NCBI RefSeq assembly: GCF_000016185.1
Contig: NC_011420.2
Location: 1,384,501-1,448,500, forward strand
Length of the DNA stretch: 64,000 bases
Direction: 5' to 3'
Origin: Rhodospirillum centenum SW
GTDB taxonomy: Bacteria; Pseudomonadota; Alphaproteobacteria; Azospirillales; Azospirillaceae
Position numbers and translations under genes: made by a program. This document shows positions 19,236 to 28,026 of the stretch, piece by piece. The notes beneath the pieces are model-generated. The model was not told the origin of the DNA. It was given only the letters and a program-made list of their open reading frames with translations, and did no database searches. Position 1 is the stretch's first letter; the number at the start of each line of letters is the position of its first letter.

Positions 19236-20330
19236 GTGGCAGGCGGCGGCGGGCAGAATCTGGCCCCGATCATCATCAAGAAGATCAAGAAGGGCGGCGA
19301 AGGGCACCATGGCGGTGCCTGGAAGGTGGCCTATGCCGACTTCGTGACCGCGATGATGGCGTTCTTCCTGCTGCTCTGGCTGCTGAACGTCACCACGTCG
19401 GAGCAGAAGCAGGGCATCGCCGACTATTTCAGCCCGGCCAGCCCGTCCAAGCAGGAGAGCGGCGCCGGTGGCGTCCTGGGCGGCCAGACCATCACCGTGC
19501 CGGGCGCCAAGATCAACCAGAGTTCCCCACCCCAGCTTACCGTGCCGGTGCCGAGCATGCCGGCCTCGGCCAATTCGGAAGAGCAGGTCGAGGATTTCGA
19601 CTCCAGCACCAAGGGGCGCCCCGACGGCACCCAGGACAAGGTCGGCCAGGGCGAGGCGGGCGACAGCGGCGGCCCTGGCGACAGCCGGCTGGACGCGCTG
19701 GAGAAGGCCGGCGAGATCCGGCAGGCCGACAAGAACCGCGACGGCAAGATCGACGAGAAGGAGCTGAAGGAGGCGCTGGCGAAACTGGAGCAGGAGCAGT
19801 TCCAGCGAACGGCGCAGGAGCTGCGGCAGGCGATCCAGCAGGTCCCGGAACTGCGCGAGCTGTCACAGAATCTGGTGATCGACAACACGCCCGAGGGACT
19901 GCGCATCCAGCTCGTGGACCAGGAGGGCTATTCCATGTTCCCGTCGGGCAGCGCCAACATGCTGCCGCAGACGGCCCAGCTCATGGCCCTGGTGGCGCAG
20001 GCGGTGGGCAAGCTGCCCAACCACCTGTCGGTCAGCGGCCATACCGACAGCACCCCCTTCGCCGCCGGCAGCAGCCGGAGCAACTGGGACCTGTCCACCG
20101 AGCGCGCCAACGCCAGCGTGCGCGCCCTGCTGGCCGCCGGTGTGCCGGAGAACCGCATCGATCAGGTTACCGGCCGGGCCGACCGCGACCACCTGTTCCC
20201 GGACGATCCGCGCTCCCCGCGCAACCGCCGGGTCAGCATCGTTCTGCTGCGGGAACAGGAACTGGCCGGCGGCGCGGCTCCCGCCGGTGCGGCACCGGCA
20301 CAACCCGCGGGTCCCACGCCGCGGCGCTGA
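19236..20330 (+). CDS. motB: Flagellar motor stator protein MotB with EF-hand-like insertion
   Basis: 364 residues, GTG start. Forms the stator with MotA, conducts protons and anchors to peptidoglycan. After a basic cytoplasmic N-terminus (KKIKKGGEGHHGG) comes the single membrane helix, with the ion-carrying aspartate in AYADFVTAMMAFFLLLWL (Asp35). The C-terminal OmpA-like domain (about 215-340) has SGHTDSTPF and the NRRVSIVLLRE end. Between plug and OmpA domain lies an unusually long linker (about 65-205). At 165-176 it holds DKNRDGKIDEKE, a full 12-residue EF-hand loop flanked by helical residues 150-164 and 177-203. No motA is adjacent; unlinked motA/motB is known in Caulobacter. Confidence 0.95.
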   Translation: MAGGGGQNLAPIIIKKIKKGGEGHHGGAWKVAYADFVTAMMAFFLLLWLLNVTTSEQKQGIADYFSPASPSKQESGAGGVLGGQTITVPGAKINQSSPPQLTVPVPSMPASANSEEQVEDFDSSTKGRPDGTQDKVGQGEAGDSGGPGDSRLDALEKAGEIRQADKNRDGKIDEKELKEALAKLEQEQFQRTAQELRQAIQQVPELRELSQNLVIDNTPEGLRIQLVDQEGYSMFPSGSANMLPQTAQLMALVAQAVGKLPNHLSVSGHTDSTPFAAGSSRSNWDLSTERANASVRALLAAGVPENRIDQVTGRADRDHLFPDDPRSPRNRRVSIVLLREQELAGGAAPAGAAPAQPAGPTPRR

Positions 20331-20499
20331 TCCCCCGCCGCGCCGCTGACCGGTGGTGGCGCAGCACCGCCCGGATTCCCCGATCGGAAGGCACTGGCAA
20401 GCGCCAATATATCTGTTAGAGTTTTTGCGTCTGCGAACGGCCCCGGCGGCGAAACGCTCAAGCCCGGGCCCCGGACAGGGATTTCAGACGGGGTGGGAC

Positions 20500-22095
20500 G
20501 TGAGCGGTTCTGGGGATGGCGTCGCACGGATGCTCGCATCCTATGACGCGAATGGTTTCTATGACGAGCTGTTCGGCGGACCGGGAAATCCGGCGCTCCA
20601 CACCGACCCGATCCGCAGCCGGCTGGGCGATCTGGACTTCTCCGACCTGAAGCGGCGCGCCCGCGATGCGGAGCGTGAGCTGTACAACCTCGGCATCACC
20701 TTCCTGGTCTACAGCGAAGCCCGGGCGGTCGATCGCATCCTGCCCTTCGACGTCATACCCCGGATCATATCGGCCGCGGAATGGGCGCGGTTGGAGGCCG
20801 GTGTGCAGCAGCGCGTGAAAGCGCTGAACCTGTTCCTGCACGACATCTATCACGATCAGAAGATCCTGAAGGACGGCATCGTCCCGGCCGATCTGGTCCT
20901 GGGCAACCACAATTTCCGACCGCAGATGATCGGGCTGGACGTGCCGTTCGGCACCTACATCCACATCATGGGCGTGGATCTGGTGCGCGACGACGCGGGC
21001 ACCTTCCGGGTGCTGGAGGACAACGGCCGGGTCCCGTCGGGCGTGTCCTACGTCGTCGAGAACCGGCACATGATGATGCGGGCCTTCCCCGATCTGATGT
21101 CCGACATCGGCATCCGTCCGGTGGACAATTACGGCGTCAAGCTGCTGGAGGCGATGTGCGAGATCGCCCCGGCCGATGCCACCGACCCGCACGTCGCCCT
21201 GCTCTCCCCCGGCCCGTACAACTCCGCCTATTTCGAACACATCTTCCTGGCGCGGGAGATGGGCGTGCCACTGGTGGAGGGGCGCGATCTGGTGGTCCAG
21301 AACGACCGGGTCTACATGCGGACCACCAACGGGCTGGAGCGGGTGGACGCGCTCTACCGCCGGGTCGGAGACGACTTCCTGGACCCGCTTGCCTTCAACC
21401 CCGACAGTTGCCTGGGCGTGCCCGGCATCTTCGAGGCCTACCGCAAGGGCAACGTGGCGCTGGCGAACGCCATCGGCACCGGCGTGGCCGACGACAAGGC
21501 CGTCTATGCCTATGTGCCGCGGATGATCCGCTACTATCTGGGGGAAGAGGCGATCATCCCCAATGTGGAGACGCACATCTGCCGCGAGCCCGAGGCGCTG
21601 AAATACACGCTCGACAACCTGGACCGGCTGGTGGTGAAGCCGGTCGGCGAGGCCGGCGGCTACGGCATCACCATCGGCCCCATGGCGAGCAAGGCGGAGC
21701 TTGAGGACTGCCGGGCCAAGCTGCTGGCCGACCCCGCCAACTACATCAGCCAGCCGATGGTGGCCCTGTCCGTCTGCCCCACCCTGGTGGACGGCGGGAT
21801 CGAGCCGCGGCATGTGGATCTGCGCCCCTTCGCCATCACCGCCCGCGACACCTGGGTGCTGCCGGGCGGTCTGTCGCGCGTGGCGCTGAAGAAGGGCACC
21901 CTGATCGTGAATTCCAGCCAGGGCGGCGGCTCCAAGGACACCTGGGTGCTGGAGAGCGACGGTCCGGCGGTGGCCGCCCTGGACGACGGCCCGGCGACGG
22001 TCCCGACGCCGGTGCGGGCCCAGAACCAGACCCAGGGACCCGGGACGGGGCAGGCCATGGCGCAGCCCCAGGTGACGGGGGAGACCGCCGCATGA
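20500..22095 (+). CDS. Circularly permuted ATP-grasp protein (DUF404/DUF407)
   Basis: About 531 residues from a GTG at 20500 preceded by a weak purine-rich GGGTGG; the frame is open from 20353 and an ATG at 20530 is an alternative. Family features: YDELFGGPG at the N-terminus, VDLVRDDAGTFRVLEDNGRVPSGVSYVVENR (ATP-grasp metal and nucleotide region), LVVKPVGEAGGYGITIGP and NYISQPMV. Such proteins occur with an alpha-E domain protein and are thought to form a peptide-ligase-like pair; the true product is unknown. The last residues (about 490-531) are low-complexity. It overlaps the alpha-E gene by 4 bp (ATGA), so translation is coupled. Confidence 0.9.
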   Translation: MSGSGDGVARMLASYDANGFYDELFGGPGNPALHTDPIRSRLGDLDFSDLKRRARDAERELYNLGITFLVYSEARAVDRILPFDVIPRIISAAEWARLEAGVQQRVKALNLFLHDIYHDQKILKDGIVPADLVLGNHNFRPQMIGLDVPFGTYIHIMGVDLVRDDAGTFRVLEDNGRVPSGVSYVVENRHMMMRAFPDLMSDIGIRPVDNYGVKLLEAMCEIAPADATDPHVALLSPGPYNSAYFEHIFLAREMGVPLVEGRDLVVQNDRVYMRTTNGLERVDALYRRVGDDFLDPLAFNPDSCLGVPGIFEAYRKGNVALANAIGTGVADDKAVYAYVPRMIRYYLGEEAIIPNVETHICREPEALKYTLDNLDRLVVKPVGEAGGYGITIGPMASKAELEDCRAKLLADPANYISQPMVALSVCPTLVDGGIEPRHVDLRPFAITARDTWVLPGGLSRVALKKGTLIVNSSQGGGSKDTWVLESDGPAVAALDDGPATVPTPVRAQNQTQGPGTGQAMAQPQVTGETAA

Positions 22096-23057
22096 CCAGC
22101 CTGCTGGCCCGCTACGCGGAATGCATCTTCTGGATGGCCCGCTACATGGAGCGGGCGGAGAACCTCGCCCGCATCCTGGACGTGCACGAAACCTTCGCGC
22201 GCGACAGTCACGGCGCCAAGTCCTGGCTTCCGATCGTGCAGTTGAACGCCGACCAGGACCGCTTCTTCGCCCGGCACAGCTCGGCCGGGGCGGACAACGT
22301 GATCCATTTCTATGTGCTGGACCAGGAGAACCCCACCTCCATCATCTCGGCGGTGCGGATGGCGCGGGAGAATGCGCGGCAGCTCCGCCCGCTCATCAGC
22401 ACGGAGATGTGGACCCAGATCAACGTCTTCTACAACACCCTGCTGGAGCTTCCCCCGACGGAACTGACGCGCCCCAACCTGCCCCGTCTCTGCCGGATGA
22501 TGAAGGAGGCGTGCCAGACCCATACGGGGATCACCGAGGGCACCTTCTTCCGCGACCAGGGCTGGTACTTCTACCAGCTTGGCAAGTACCTGGAACGAGC
22601 CGACCAGACCACCCGCCTGCTGGACATGAAGTACCACTCCCTGCTGCCACGGACGGCGGACATCGGCTCCCCCATCGACATCAGCCAGTGGAGCGCGCTG
22701 CTGCGTTCCGCCTCCGCCTACCATGCCTTCCGCCGCGTCTATCCGCGTGGAATGACCCCCGCCGCCGTAGCCGGATTTCTGCTGTTCAACGACGCTTTTC
22801 CGCGGTCTGTGGTTGTCTGCACCAACCAGATCGACCAGTTATTGTCACGGCTGACGTCGAAATACCGGCTCCGGCGTGGTAATCTCGCCATGGAACGTGT
22901 GGACGAGATCCAGGCCGCCCTGGAGACGCACACGATCGAACGGGTCATCGCGCACGGGCTGCATGAATACCTGGACTGGCTGCAACTTCGCCTTTCCGAT
23001 GTCTCTCTGGAGATCGGGCGGGCTTTCTTCGGGATGGAGCAGCCGGCAGCCGCCTGA
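22092..23057 (+). CDS. Alpha-E domain protein (DUF403)
   Basis: 321-residue all-helical protein of the alpha-E family, the regular partner of circularly permuted ATP-grasp proteins. The N-terminal ARYAECIFWMARYMERAENLARILDV is the family hallmark. Its start overlaps the ATP-grasp stop by 4 bp. In other bacteria the pair is often joined by a transglutaminase-like protein and a proteasome-like hydrolase; neither is seen here. Possible roles in amide-bond formation or peptide tagging come from comparative genomics only. Confidence 0.9.
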   Translation: MTSLLARYAECIFWMARYMERAENLARILDVHETFARDSHGAKSWLPIVQLNADQDRFFARHSSAGADNVIHFYVLDQENPTSIISAVRMARENARQLRPLISTEMWTQINVFYNTLLELPPTELTRPNLPRLCRMMKEACQTHTGITEGTFFRDQGWYFYQLGKYLERADQTTRLLDMKYHSLLPRTADIGSPIDISQWSALLRSASAYHAFRRVYPRGMTPAAVAGFLLFNDAFPRSVVVCTNQIDQLLSRLTSKYRLRRGNLAMERVDEIQAALETHTIERVIAHGLHEYLDWLQLRLSDVSLEIGRAFFGMEQPAAA

Positions 23058-23141
23058 CCCGCATTCCCCCTGCCGTCGCCGCGGCAGCATCCGCACAGGC
23101 GTCCTCCGCCCGCTGTCAGGCATCGGAACGGCGCCCGGCCC

Positions 23142-23891
23142 ATGAGTGTCATCCAGCCCCCCATCCGTCCGTTGCAGCAGTTCTACCGGTCGGGGCCGAT
23201 GCCCTGCCCCTATCTGCCCGGGCGGGTAGAGCGCAAGCTGTTCACCCGCCTGTCCGGACTTCAGGCAGCCGACATCAACTCCACCCTGTCCCGCGCCGGA
23301 TTCCGGCGCAGCCATGACATCGTCTACCGCCCCGTCTGCCCCGGCTGCACGGCCTGCGTGCCGGTGCGCATCCCCGTGGCTGCGTTCGAACCGGACCGGA
23401 CCATGCGGCGGACCCTGCGGCGCAATGCCGACCTGACGGTCACGGCCGTGCCCGCCCGCGCCACACTGGAACATTACCGGGTCTTCGCGCTCTATCAGAC
23501 CTCGCGGCACGGCGACAGCGACATGAGCCGCATGCGCTTCCCCGAGTTTTCGGCCATGATCGACGAGGGCCGGGTGGACACCTGCCTGTTCGAGGTGCGG
23601 GACCGCACCGGCAGGCTGCGCGGCGTCGCCCTGGCCGACCGGCTGGAGGACGGGTACTCCGCCGTCTACAGCTTCTTCGATCCGGCGGAGCCCCGGCGCA
23701 GCCTGGGCACCTTCCTGATCCTGCAACTGGTCGCGGAAGCGCGGGCCGAGCGCATGCCTTACGTCTATCTGGGCTACTGGATCGGAAGCAGCCGCAAGAT
23801 GGCCTACAAGGCCCGCTTCCGCCCCCTGGAAGTGCTGGGCCGTGACGGCTGGGGCGCCATCGATCTGCCCGCACCGGACGAACCGGCCTGA
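23142..23891 (+). CDS. bpt: Aspartate/glutamate leucyltransferase
   Basis: 249-residue aminoacyl-tRNA-protein transferase of the ATE/Bpt family, which adds leucine to N-terminal aspartate or glutamate, creating N-degrons for the ClpS/ClpAP pathway. Landmarks are PMPCPYLPGRVERKLF near the N-terminus, RPVCPGCTACVPVRIPV with its conserved cysteines, RTLRRNADL, YSFFDPAEPRRSLGTFLIL and YVYLGYWIGSSRKMAYKARF. Length and motifs fit Bpt rather than eukaryotic Ate1. It starts 84 bp after the alpha-E gene on the same strand and could be in the same transcript. Confidence 0.94.
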   Translation: MSVIQPPIRPLQQFYRSGPMPCPYLPGRVERKLFTRLSGLQAADINSTLSRAGFRRSHDIVYRPVCPGCTACVPVRIPVAAFEPDRTMRRTLRRNADLTVTAVPARATLEHYRVFALYQTSRHGDSDMSRMRFPEFSAMIDEGRVDTCLFEVRDRTGRLRGVALADRLEDGYSAVYSFFDPAEPRRSLGTFLILQLVAEARAERMPYVYLGYWIGSSRKMAYKARFRPLEVLGRDGWGAIDLPAPDEPA

Positions 23892-23943
23892 CCGGCGGGA
23901 CCCTGCCCCTCCCGGCAGCGTTTCTCCAGACGGGAGGATGCAG

Positions 23944-24729
23944 ATGGATCGACGGTTGTTTCTGGTATCGGCGACGCTCCTGGGCGCCGCTGCGGCTCTC
24001 GTCGGACCCGTGCGGGCGCTGATCCACCCCGCGGTGCCTGCCGGCACCCGCCGCGTCATCGTCGGCGCGCCGGGGGCGGATGAAGGGGCTCTGGGCCTGC
24101 TCGGCGGCCTGCCCTTCGGACCGGAACCCGAGGCGGTGCAGGCCTGGCTGCGGACGGCCGAGGGCCGGGACCTGTGGCGGGACGCCTTCGGGGCGGCGGG
24201 GCTGGAGGCCCGGCCCGTGGCGCTGGAGCCCGCTCCCGGCCCTACAATGCCGCCAGGATGGCCGGACCTGCCCGCCCTTTCCGGCTGCCGCGTCACCGCC
24301 CCCTGGCCGCTGCGGACGCTGTGGCAACGCCTGGGGGCCGCCCCGGCCGGACCGGAGGCGGCGGCGGACATCGTCGATCCTGGTCCGGCCCCCGGCCCCT
24401 GGCGGGGGTTCGGGCCGCGCTGCCGCATCGTGGCGGAGGTCCGCCCGCTGGGGTCCGGCCCGGCCCTGGTGTCGAGCGGATCGCCGCCGCCCGTCACGGA
24501 CGGGAGGGGCGCCACCTCCCAGCCTCTGCCGGCAGAGGTTCTGGTCGCCGCCGGCGGCGCCTGGAGCGCCCTGCGCGCGGATCTGCTGAACCATCCCGAC
24601 CCGCTGCACCGGCGGCTGGCGGCAGCGCTGCTGACCCTGCCCCGACCGACGGAGGACCTGTCCGCGCTCTGGCCCTGGGAGACGGCAGCCACGCGCGCGT
24701 CGGTTGCCCGGCCCTCCCAGGCCCTCTAG
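23944..24729 (+). CDS. Exported protein, divergent relative of TRAP substrate-binding proteins
   Basis: 261 residues. Two ATGs (23938, 23944) follow GGGAGG; the second has proper spacing. Signal peptide at 1-25 (MDRRLFLVSATLLGAAAALV). The rest is not recognisable alone, but it lines up with the next gene's DctP protein. GLPFGPEPEAVQAWLRTAEGR matches FPYGLTANELDAWVHHGGAQ, DLPALSGCRVT matches DLRGLKIRT, and EVLVAAGGAWSALRADLLN matches DLRAVIAQAAQAENNDMLA. It is over 100 residues shorter than DctP and lacks the N-terminal ligand lobe and the conserved arginine context, so classical transport is doubtful. It may be an ancient duplicated gene that decayed or took a new role. The homology is my by-eye alignment, not a computed one. 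Confidence 0.65.
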   Translation: MDRRLFLVSATLLGAAAALVGPVRALIHPAVPAGTRRVIVGAPGADEGALGLLGGLPFGPEPEAVQAWLRTAEGRDLWRDAFGAAGLEARPVALEPAPGPTMPPGWPDLPALSGCRVTAPWPLRTLWQRLGAAPAGPEAAADIVDPGPAPGPWRGFGPRCRIVAEVRPLGSGPALVSSGSPPPVTDGRGATSQPLPAEVLVAAGGAWSALRADLLNHPDPLHRRLAAALLTLPRPTEDLSALWPWETAATRASVARPSQAL

Positions 24730-24766
24730 TCTGGGGCGTCGCATCCGTCCAGCCACCGAGGCCCCT

Positions 24767-25891
24767 GTGAAGCGCCGCGCCTTCCTGACCGGCAGTGCCG
24801 CCGCCGCGGCAACCCCGGCCGTCCTTGCCTCCCTGGCTGCCGGGGGCGTTGCCGCACCCGCCATCGCCAGTGGACGGATGGAATGGCGCATGGTGACGAG
24901 CTGGCCCAAGGGACTGCCCGGCGTCGGCACCGGCGCGGAGCGGCTGGCACGGCGGATCGGCGAGATGACGGACGGGCGGCTGACGGTGAAGGTCTTCGCC
25001 GCGGGCGAACTTGTGCCCGCGCTTCAGTGCTTCGACGCGGTGGCGAACGGCACGGCGGAAATGGCCCACGACGCGGCCTACTACCACCTGTCCAAGTCCG
25101 AAGGCTGCGCGTTCTTCACCGCCTTCCCCTACGGTCTGACGGCGAATGAACTGGATGCCTGGGTCCACCATGGCGGAGCACAGGCCCTCTGGGACGAACT
25201 GTATGCGCCGTTCGGGCTGAAGCCCTTTCTGGCGGGCAATACCGGCACCCAGATGTTCGGCTGGTTCCGCAAGGAGATCCGCTCGGTGGCGGACCTGCGC
25301 GGACTGAAGATCCGCACCCCCGGCAACAACGGCCGGGTTCTGGCCCGGCTGGGCGCTACCGTCGTCAATGTGCCGGGCGGCGAAATCTACGGCAACCTGC
25401 AGTCCGGCGCCCTGGACGCCGCGGAGTGGGTCGGCCCCTTCAACGATCTCGCGCTCGGCTTCTACCAGGTGGCGCCCTATTACTATTCACCCGGCTACCA
25501 GGAACCCGGAGCCGGGTTGCAGCTCATCGTGTCCAAGGCGAAGTACGATGCCCTGCCGGCCGACCTGCGCGCCGTCATCGCCCAGGCAGCCCAGGCCGAG
25601 AACAACGACATGCTGGCGGAATACACGGCCCGCAGCGGTGCCGCACTGGCGACGCTGGTCCGGCAGCACGGGGTGAAGCTGCGGCGGCTCCCGGAGGACG
25701 TGCTGACAGCCCTGGGGGGCGCCGCCAACGAGGTGCTGAACGAGATCCATGCGGCGGGCGACCCGGTGACCCGCCGTATCATCGAAAGCTATATCCGGTT
25801 CCGCGCCGAGGTCGTCCCCTGGAGCCGGGTGGGTGAGTTCACGCTGGAGCAGGCCCGCCTGCTGGACATCCCGCACACCCTGCGGGGCTGA
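24767..25891 (+). CDS. TRAP transporter substrate-binding protein (DctP family)
   Basis: 374 residues from a GTG start at 24767; the upstream frame overlaps the previous gene and is not needed. A Tat-like leader (KRRAFLTGSAAAAATPAVLASLAAGG) precedes the mature start. Family motifs: WRMVTSWPKGLPGVGTGAERL, EMAHDAAYYHLSK, VADLRGLKIRTPGNNGRVLARLG (with the conserved arginine that binds carboxylate) and DAAEWVGPFNDLALGFYQVAPYYYSPG. This is the subgroup that binds alpha-keto or hydroxy acids, sometimes with calcium. No DctQ/DctM permease lies nearby, so it is either an orphan binding protein serving a distant permease or a partner of the adjacent divergent protein and cytochrome. Confidence 0.9.
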   Translation: MKRRAFLTGSAAAAATPAVLASLAAGGVAAPAIASGRMEWRMVTSWPKGLPGVGTGAERLARRIGEMTDGRLTVKVFAAGELVPALQCFDAVANGTAEMAHDAAYYHLSKSEGCAFFTAFPYGLTANELDAWVHHGGAQALWDELYAPFGLKPFLAGNTGTQMFGWFRKEIRSVADLRGLKIRTPGNNGRVLARLGATVVNVPGGEIYGNLQSGALDAAEWVGPFNDLALGFYQVAPYYYSPGYQEPGAGLQLIVSKAKYDALPADLRAVIAQAAQAENNDMLAEYTARSGAALATLVRQHGVKLRRLPEDVLTALGGAANEVLNEIHAAGDPVTRRIIESYIRFRAEVVPWSRVGEFTLEQARLLDIPHTLRG

Positions 25892-25964
25892 ACCGGGGAA
25901 CCAGGACCGCACGCGGGCGTTCGGGGTCCGCAGGCACGCCCGTCCCATGCCGGAGGTGAAGCTC

Positions 25965-26315
25965 ATGACGCGCGCACGTCCGTTCCCGCTGGCCGTTCCG
26001 TTCCTGACATCCCTGCTGCTGGTCGCCCCCCTTCTGCCGGCCGCGCCGGCGGATGCCGCCGACCGACCCGCCGATGCCCGGATCGGGGGCGAACTGGCCC
26101 AGTCCCGGTGCACGGCCTGCCATGTGGTGGCAGCCACCGGCGGCGGGACCGACCAGGCGCCGGCTCTGCCGGCGGTCGCTGTCGCCCGAAGCGACGGTGA
26201 GCTGGCAGCGTTCCTGGCCCGGCCGCACGGCGCCATGCCGCCGATCAGCCTGACCCGGCAGGAGATCGCCGATCTGGTCGCTTATCTGGGGACGCTGCGC
26301 CCGCCGCCCCCCTGA
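25965..26315 (+). CDS. Small periplasmic c-type cytochrome
   Basis: 116 residues from the ATG at 25965, which follows GGAGGT. Signal peptide about 1-34 ending in PADAAD. One haem c site, SRCTACHVV (CxxCH); the probable methionine axial ligand is in HGAMPPISLTRQEI near the C-terminus, as in class I cytochromes c. It lies 73 bp after the DctP-type gene on the same strand. The partner oxidoreductase is unknown and not in the window. Confidence 0.88.
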   Translation: MTRARPFPLAVPFLTSLLLVAPLLPAAPADAADRPADARIGGELAQSRCTACHVVAATGGGTDQAPALPAVAVARSDGELAAFLARPHGAMPPISLTRQEIADLVAYLGTLRPPPP

Positions 26316-26573
26316 ACGGGGGAACGGGAGCGGCCCGGTCCGCGCCCTTTTGACGCGCCCGTCCTGACGGATACCGTCGTGCGCACGAGGACGGATATCC
26401 GCAGCAGAAGGTGACTGCCACAGGAACGGCGGGCAGAAGGCCGCGGAAACTGTGAGGGCCGGAAGACCATTCGCATTCTAACGAAAGCGATACCCGACCG
26501 GCCGGGTTGCCGCCGGCGTCTGCATACGATAGGCACCGCCATATCTGCCGGACAGGCCGAAGTCATTCCGATC

Positions 26574-26601
26574 GTGACCAGCGGCGGGAATGATCTATAC
26601 T
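26574..26601 (+). promoter_or_regulatory. Candidate sigma-70 promoter of the response regulator
   Basis: TATACT at 26596-26601 is one base from the -10 consensus; GTGACC at 26574-26579 is a weak -35 at a 16-bp spacing. It lies 43 bp before the start codon of the following response regulator, within a 329-bp gene-free stretch (26316-26644) that otherwise shows nothing recognisable. Confidence 0.4.
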
Positions 26602-26644
26602 GAATACTCCTTGCAGGATGTGACGCGAGAGTGCCGCCGCGACG

Positions 26645-27085
26645 ATGAACCGATCCAGAGAACTACCCAGCCATTTACCGTCTGCCCGGATCATGATTGT
26701 CGAAGACGATGCCCTCGTCGCGCTCGGCATCCGCATGACGTTGCAGGACCTGGGCTATGATGTCGTCGGAATTGCGGCGTCGGAGCCGGAAGCTGTCGAT
26801 CTGGCGGCGGCAGCCCGACCATCGTTGGCTCTGATGGATATCCGTCTGCGCGGCGTGGTGGACGGGATCGATACGGCTCGTCGCCTGCGAAGCGAGTACA
26901 ATATCCGCTCGATCTATCTGTCGGCGTATACGGACGAAAACACCATGACCCGTGTCGCCCAGACCTATCCGGTGGGCTTCGTGCAGAAGCCCTATTCCGC
27001 GCCGCAGCTCAAGGCCGCGCTGGAACTGGCGCTGCGACGGCTGGGCAGCGCCGGCAGTACGCCGGCGGAACCGTCGGCCGGCTGA
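26645..27085 (+). CDS. Single-domain response regulator
   Basis: 146 residues consisting of one receiver domain and no output domain. The acidic pocket is MIVEDDALVALGIRM (Glu20, Asp21, Asp22), the phosphoacceptor is LALMDIRLRG (Asp65), and the conserved lysine is in FVQKPYSAPQL. All catalytic residues are intact. The sequence, with its RLRGVVDGIDTARRLRSEY helix, resembles CheY-like or PhyR-like receiver domains used as phosphate shuttles. The cognate kinase is not nearby, so the pathway is unknown. Confidence 0.88.
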   Translation: MNRSRELPSHLPSARIMIVEDDALVALGIRMTLQDLGYDVVGIAASEPEAVDLAAAARPSLALMDIRLRGVVDGIDTARRLRSEYNIRSIYLSAYTDENTMTRVAQTYPVGFVQKPYSAPQLKAALELALRRLGSAGSTPAEPSAG

Positions 27086-27217
27086 ACCCCCGTCCGGCAA
27101 TCCCAGTTTTGTCACGCGCGCCGCGCCCGGCTTCGGGGAATGGCCGGCGGTCCTTCGTGTTCATCCGGGTGACGGGGGCGGCAACGGCCCTCGCTTCCGA
27201 CAGAAGGAGAACCCGAG

Positions 27218-27505
27218 ATGCGCGCCAGACTCTGGCTGGTTCCGACCGTGCTGCTGCTGGGCCTTGCGGCCTGCGGCGATGATACCGCAGGCGGCGGCAA
27301 CACCACGGGAACGTCCCCGGCCCCCGCCACCTCGACCCCGCCGGAACCTTCGGGCACGACCGGCAGCCCGACCATGCCGGGCACGACGGCCCCCGGGCCG
27401 GCGCCCCCCGGAACGACGACGCCGGGTACCACGACCGGCACGAACGATACGAGCCCGGGCACCGGCAGCACCGGCTCGACCAGCGGACAGCCGGGCGGCG
27501 GCTGA
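27218..27505 (+). CDS. Small Thr/Pro/Gly-rich lipoprotein
   Basis: 95 residues. The signal peptide ends in a lipobox LLGLAAC with Cys19 as lipid-attachment site. The mature part consists almost wholly of threonine, proline, glycine and serine (runs such as PGTTAPGPAPPGTTTPGTTT), expected to be disordered and possibly surface-exposed. The start is preceded by AGAAGGAG. No function can be assigned; similar low-complexity lipoproteins are common in Rhodospirillales. Confidence 0.75.
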   Translation: MRARLWLVPTVLLLGLAACGDDTAGGGNTTGTSPAPATSTPPEPSGTTGSPTMPGTTAPGPAPPGTTTPGTTTGTNDTSPGTGSTGSTSGQPGGG

Positions 27506-27530
27506 GCGCCGCCCGGCCTCACGCCATCCG

Positions 27531-27923
27531 TCACGCAGGCGGGACCGGCCTGGGCCGCCGGTCCTCGCCGATGGCGACATAGGTGAACACACCTTCCGTC
27601 ACCTTGTAGGCCTGGCTGGCGGCGCCCCGTCGGACCCAGACGTCGATCTTCACGCGGATCGAGGTCGTGCCCACCCGTTCCACCGCGCAGTAGCAGTTCA
27701 CCTCGTCCCCCAGGCTCACCGGCCGGTGGAATTTCATCGCTTCGATCCCGATCGTGGCGACACGCCCCTGGGCGCGCCGGGCCGCGATGACGCCTCCGGC
27801 CACGTCCATCTGAGACAGCACCCAGCCGCCGAACACGTCCCCGTTGCCGTTCAGGTCGCGCGGCATCGCAAAGGTGCGGAGCGCCGGGGCGTCGCGGTCG
27901 AAATCCGGCATCGTCTCATCCAT
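27531..27923 (-). CDS. Acyl-CoA thioesterase (YciA-like hotdog fold)
   Basis: 130 residues from the ATG at 27923 (MDETMPDFDR); a longer start at 27950 and a shorter one at 27911 are possible. The hotdog signature is DLNGNGDVFGGWVLSQMDVAGGVIAARRAQ, with the aspartate typical of YciA/BACH thioesterases, then KFHRPVSLGDEVNCYCAVERVG. Hydrolyses acyl-CoA to free acid and CoA; chain-length preference unknown. It is divergent from parE. Confidence 0.88.
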   Translation of the reverse strand: MDETMPDFDRDAPALRTFAMPRDLNGNGDVFGGWVLSQMDVAGGVIAARRAQGRVATIGIEAMKFHRPVSLGDEVNCYCAVERVGTTSIRVKIDVWVRRGAASQAYKVTEGVFTYVAIGEDRRPRPVPPA

Positions 27924-27991
27924 GGTCGGGTAGACTCCTCTCGACAACATTACAAAATCTGGTAGCGCCCCTGCATGGGGACCGCTTCACC

Positions 27992-28021
27992 TTGAAAGCG
28001 CTCGGCGCGGGTCCCTATAAT
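27992..28021 (+). promoter_or_regulatory. Near-consensus sigma-70 promoter abutting parE
   Basis: TTGAAA (27992-27997) and a perfect TATAAT (28016-28021) at an 18-bp spacing. The parE ATG starts at 28027, only 5 bases after the -10 box, so the expected transcription start falls on or next to the start codon. No Shine-Dalgarno fits in between. Confidence 0.75.
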
Positions 28022-28026
28022 GGGCC

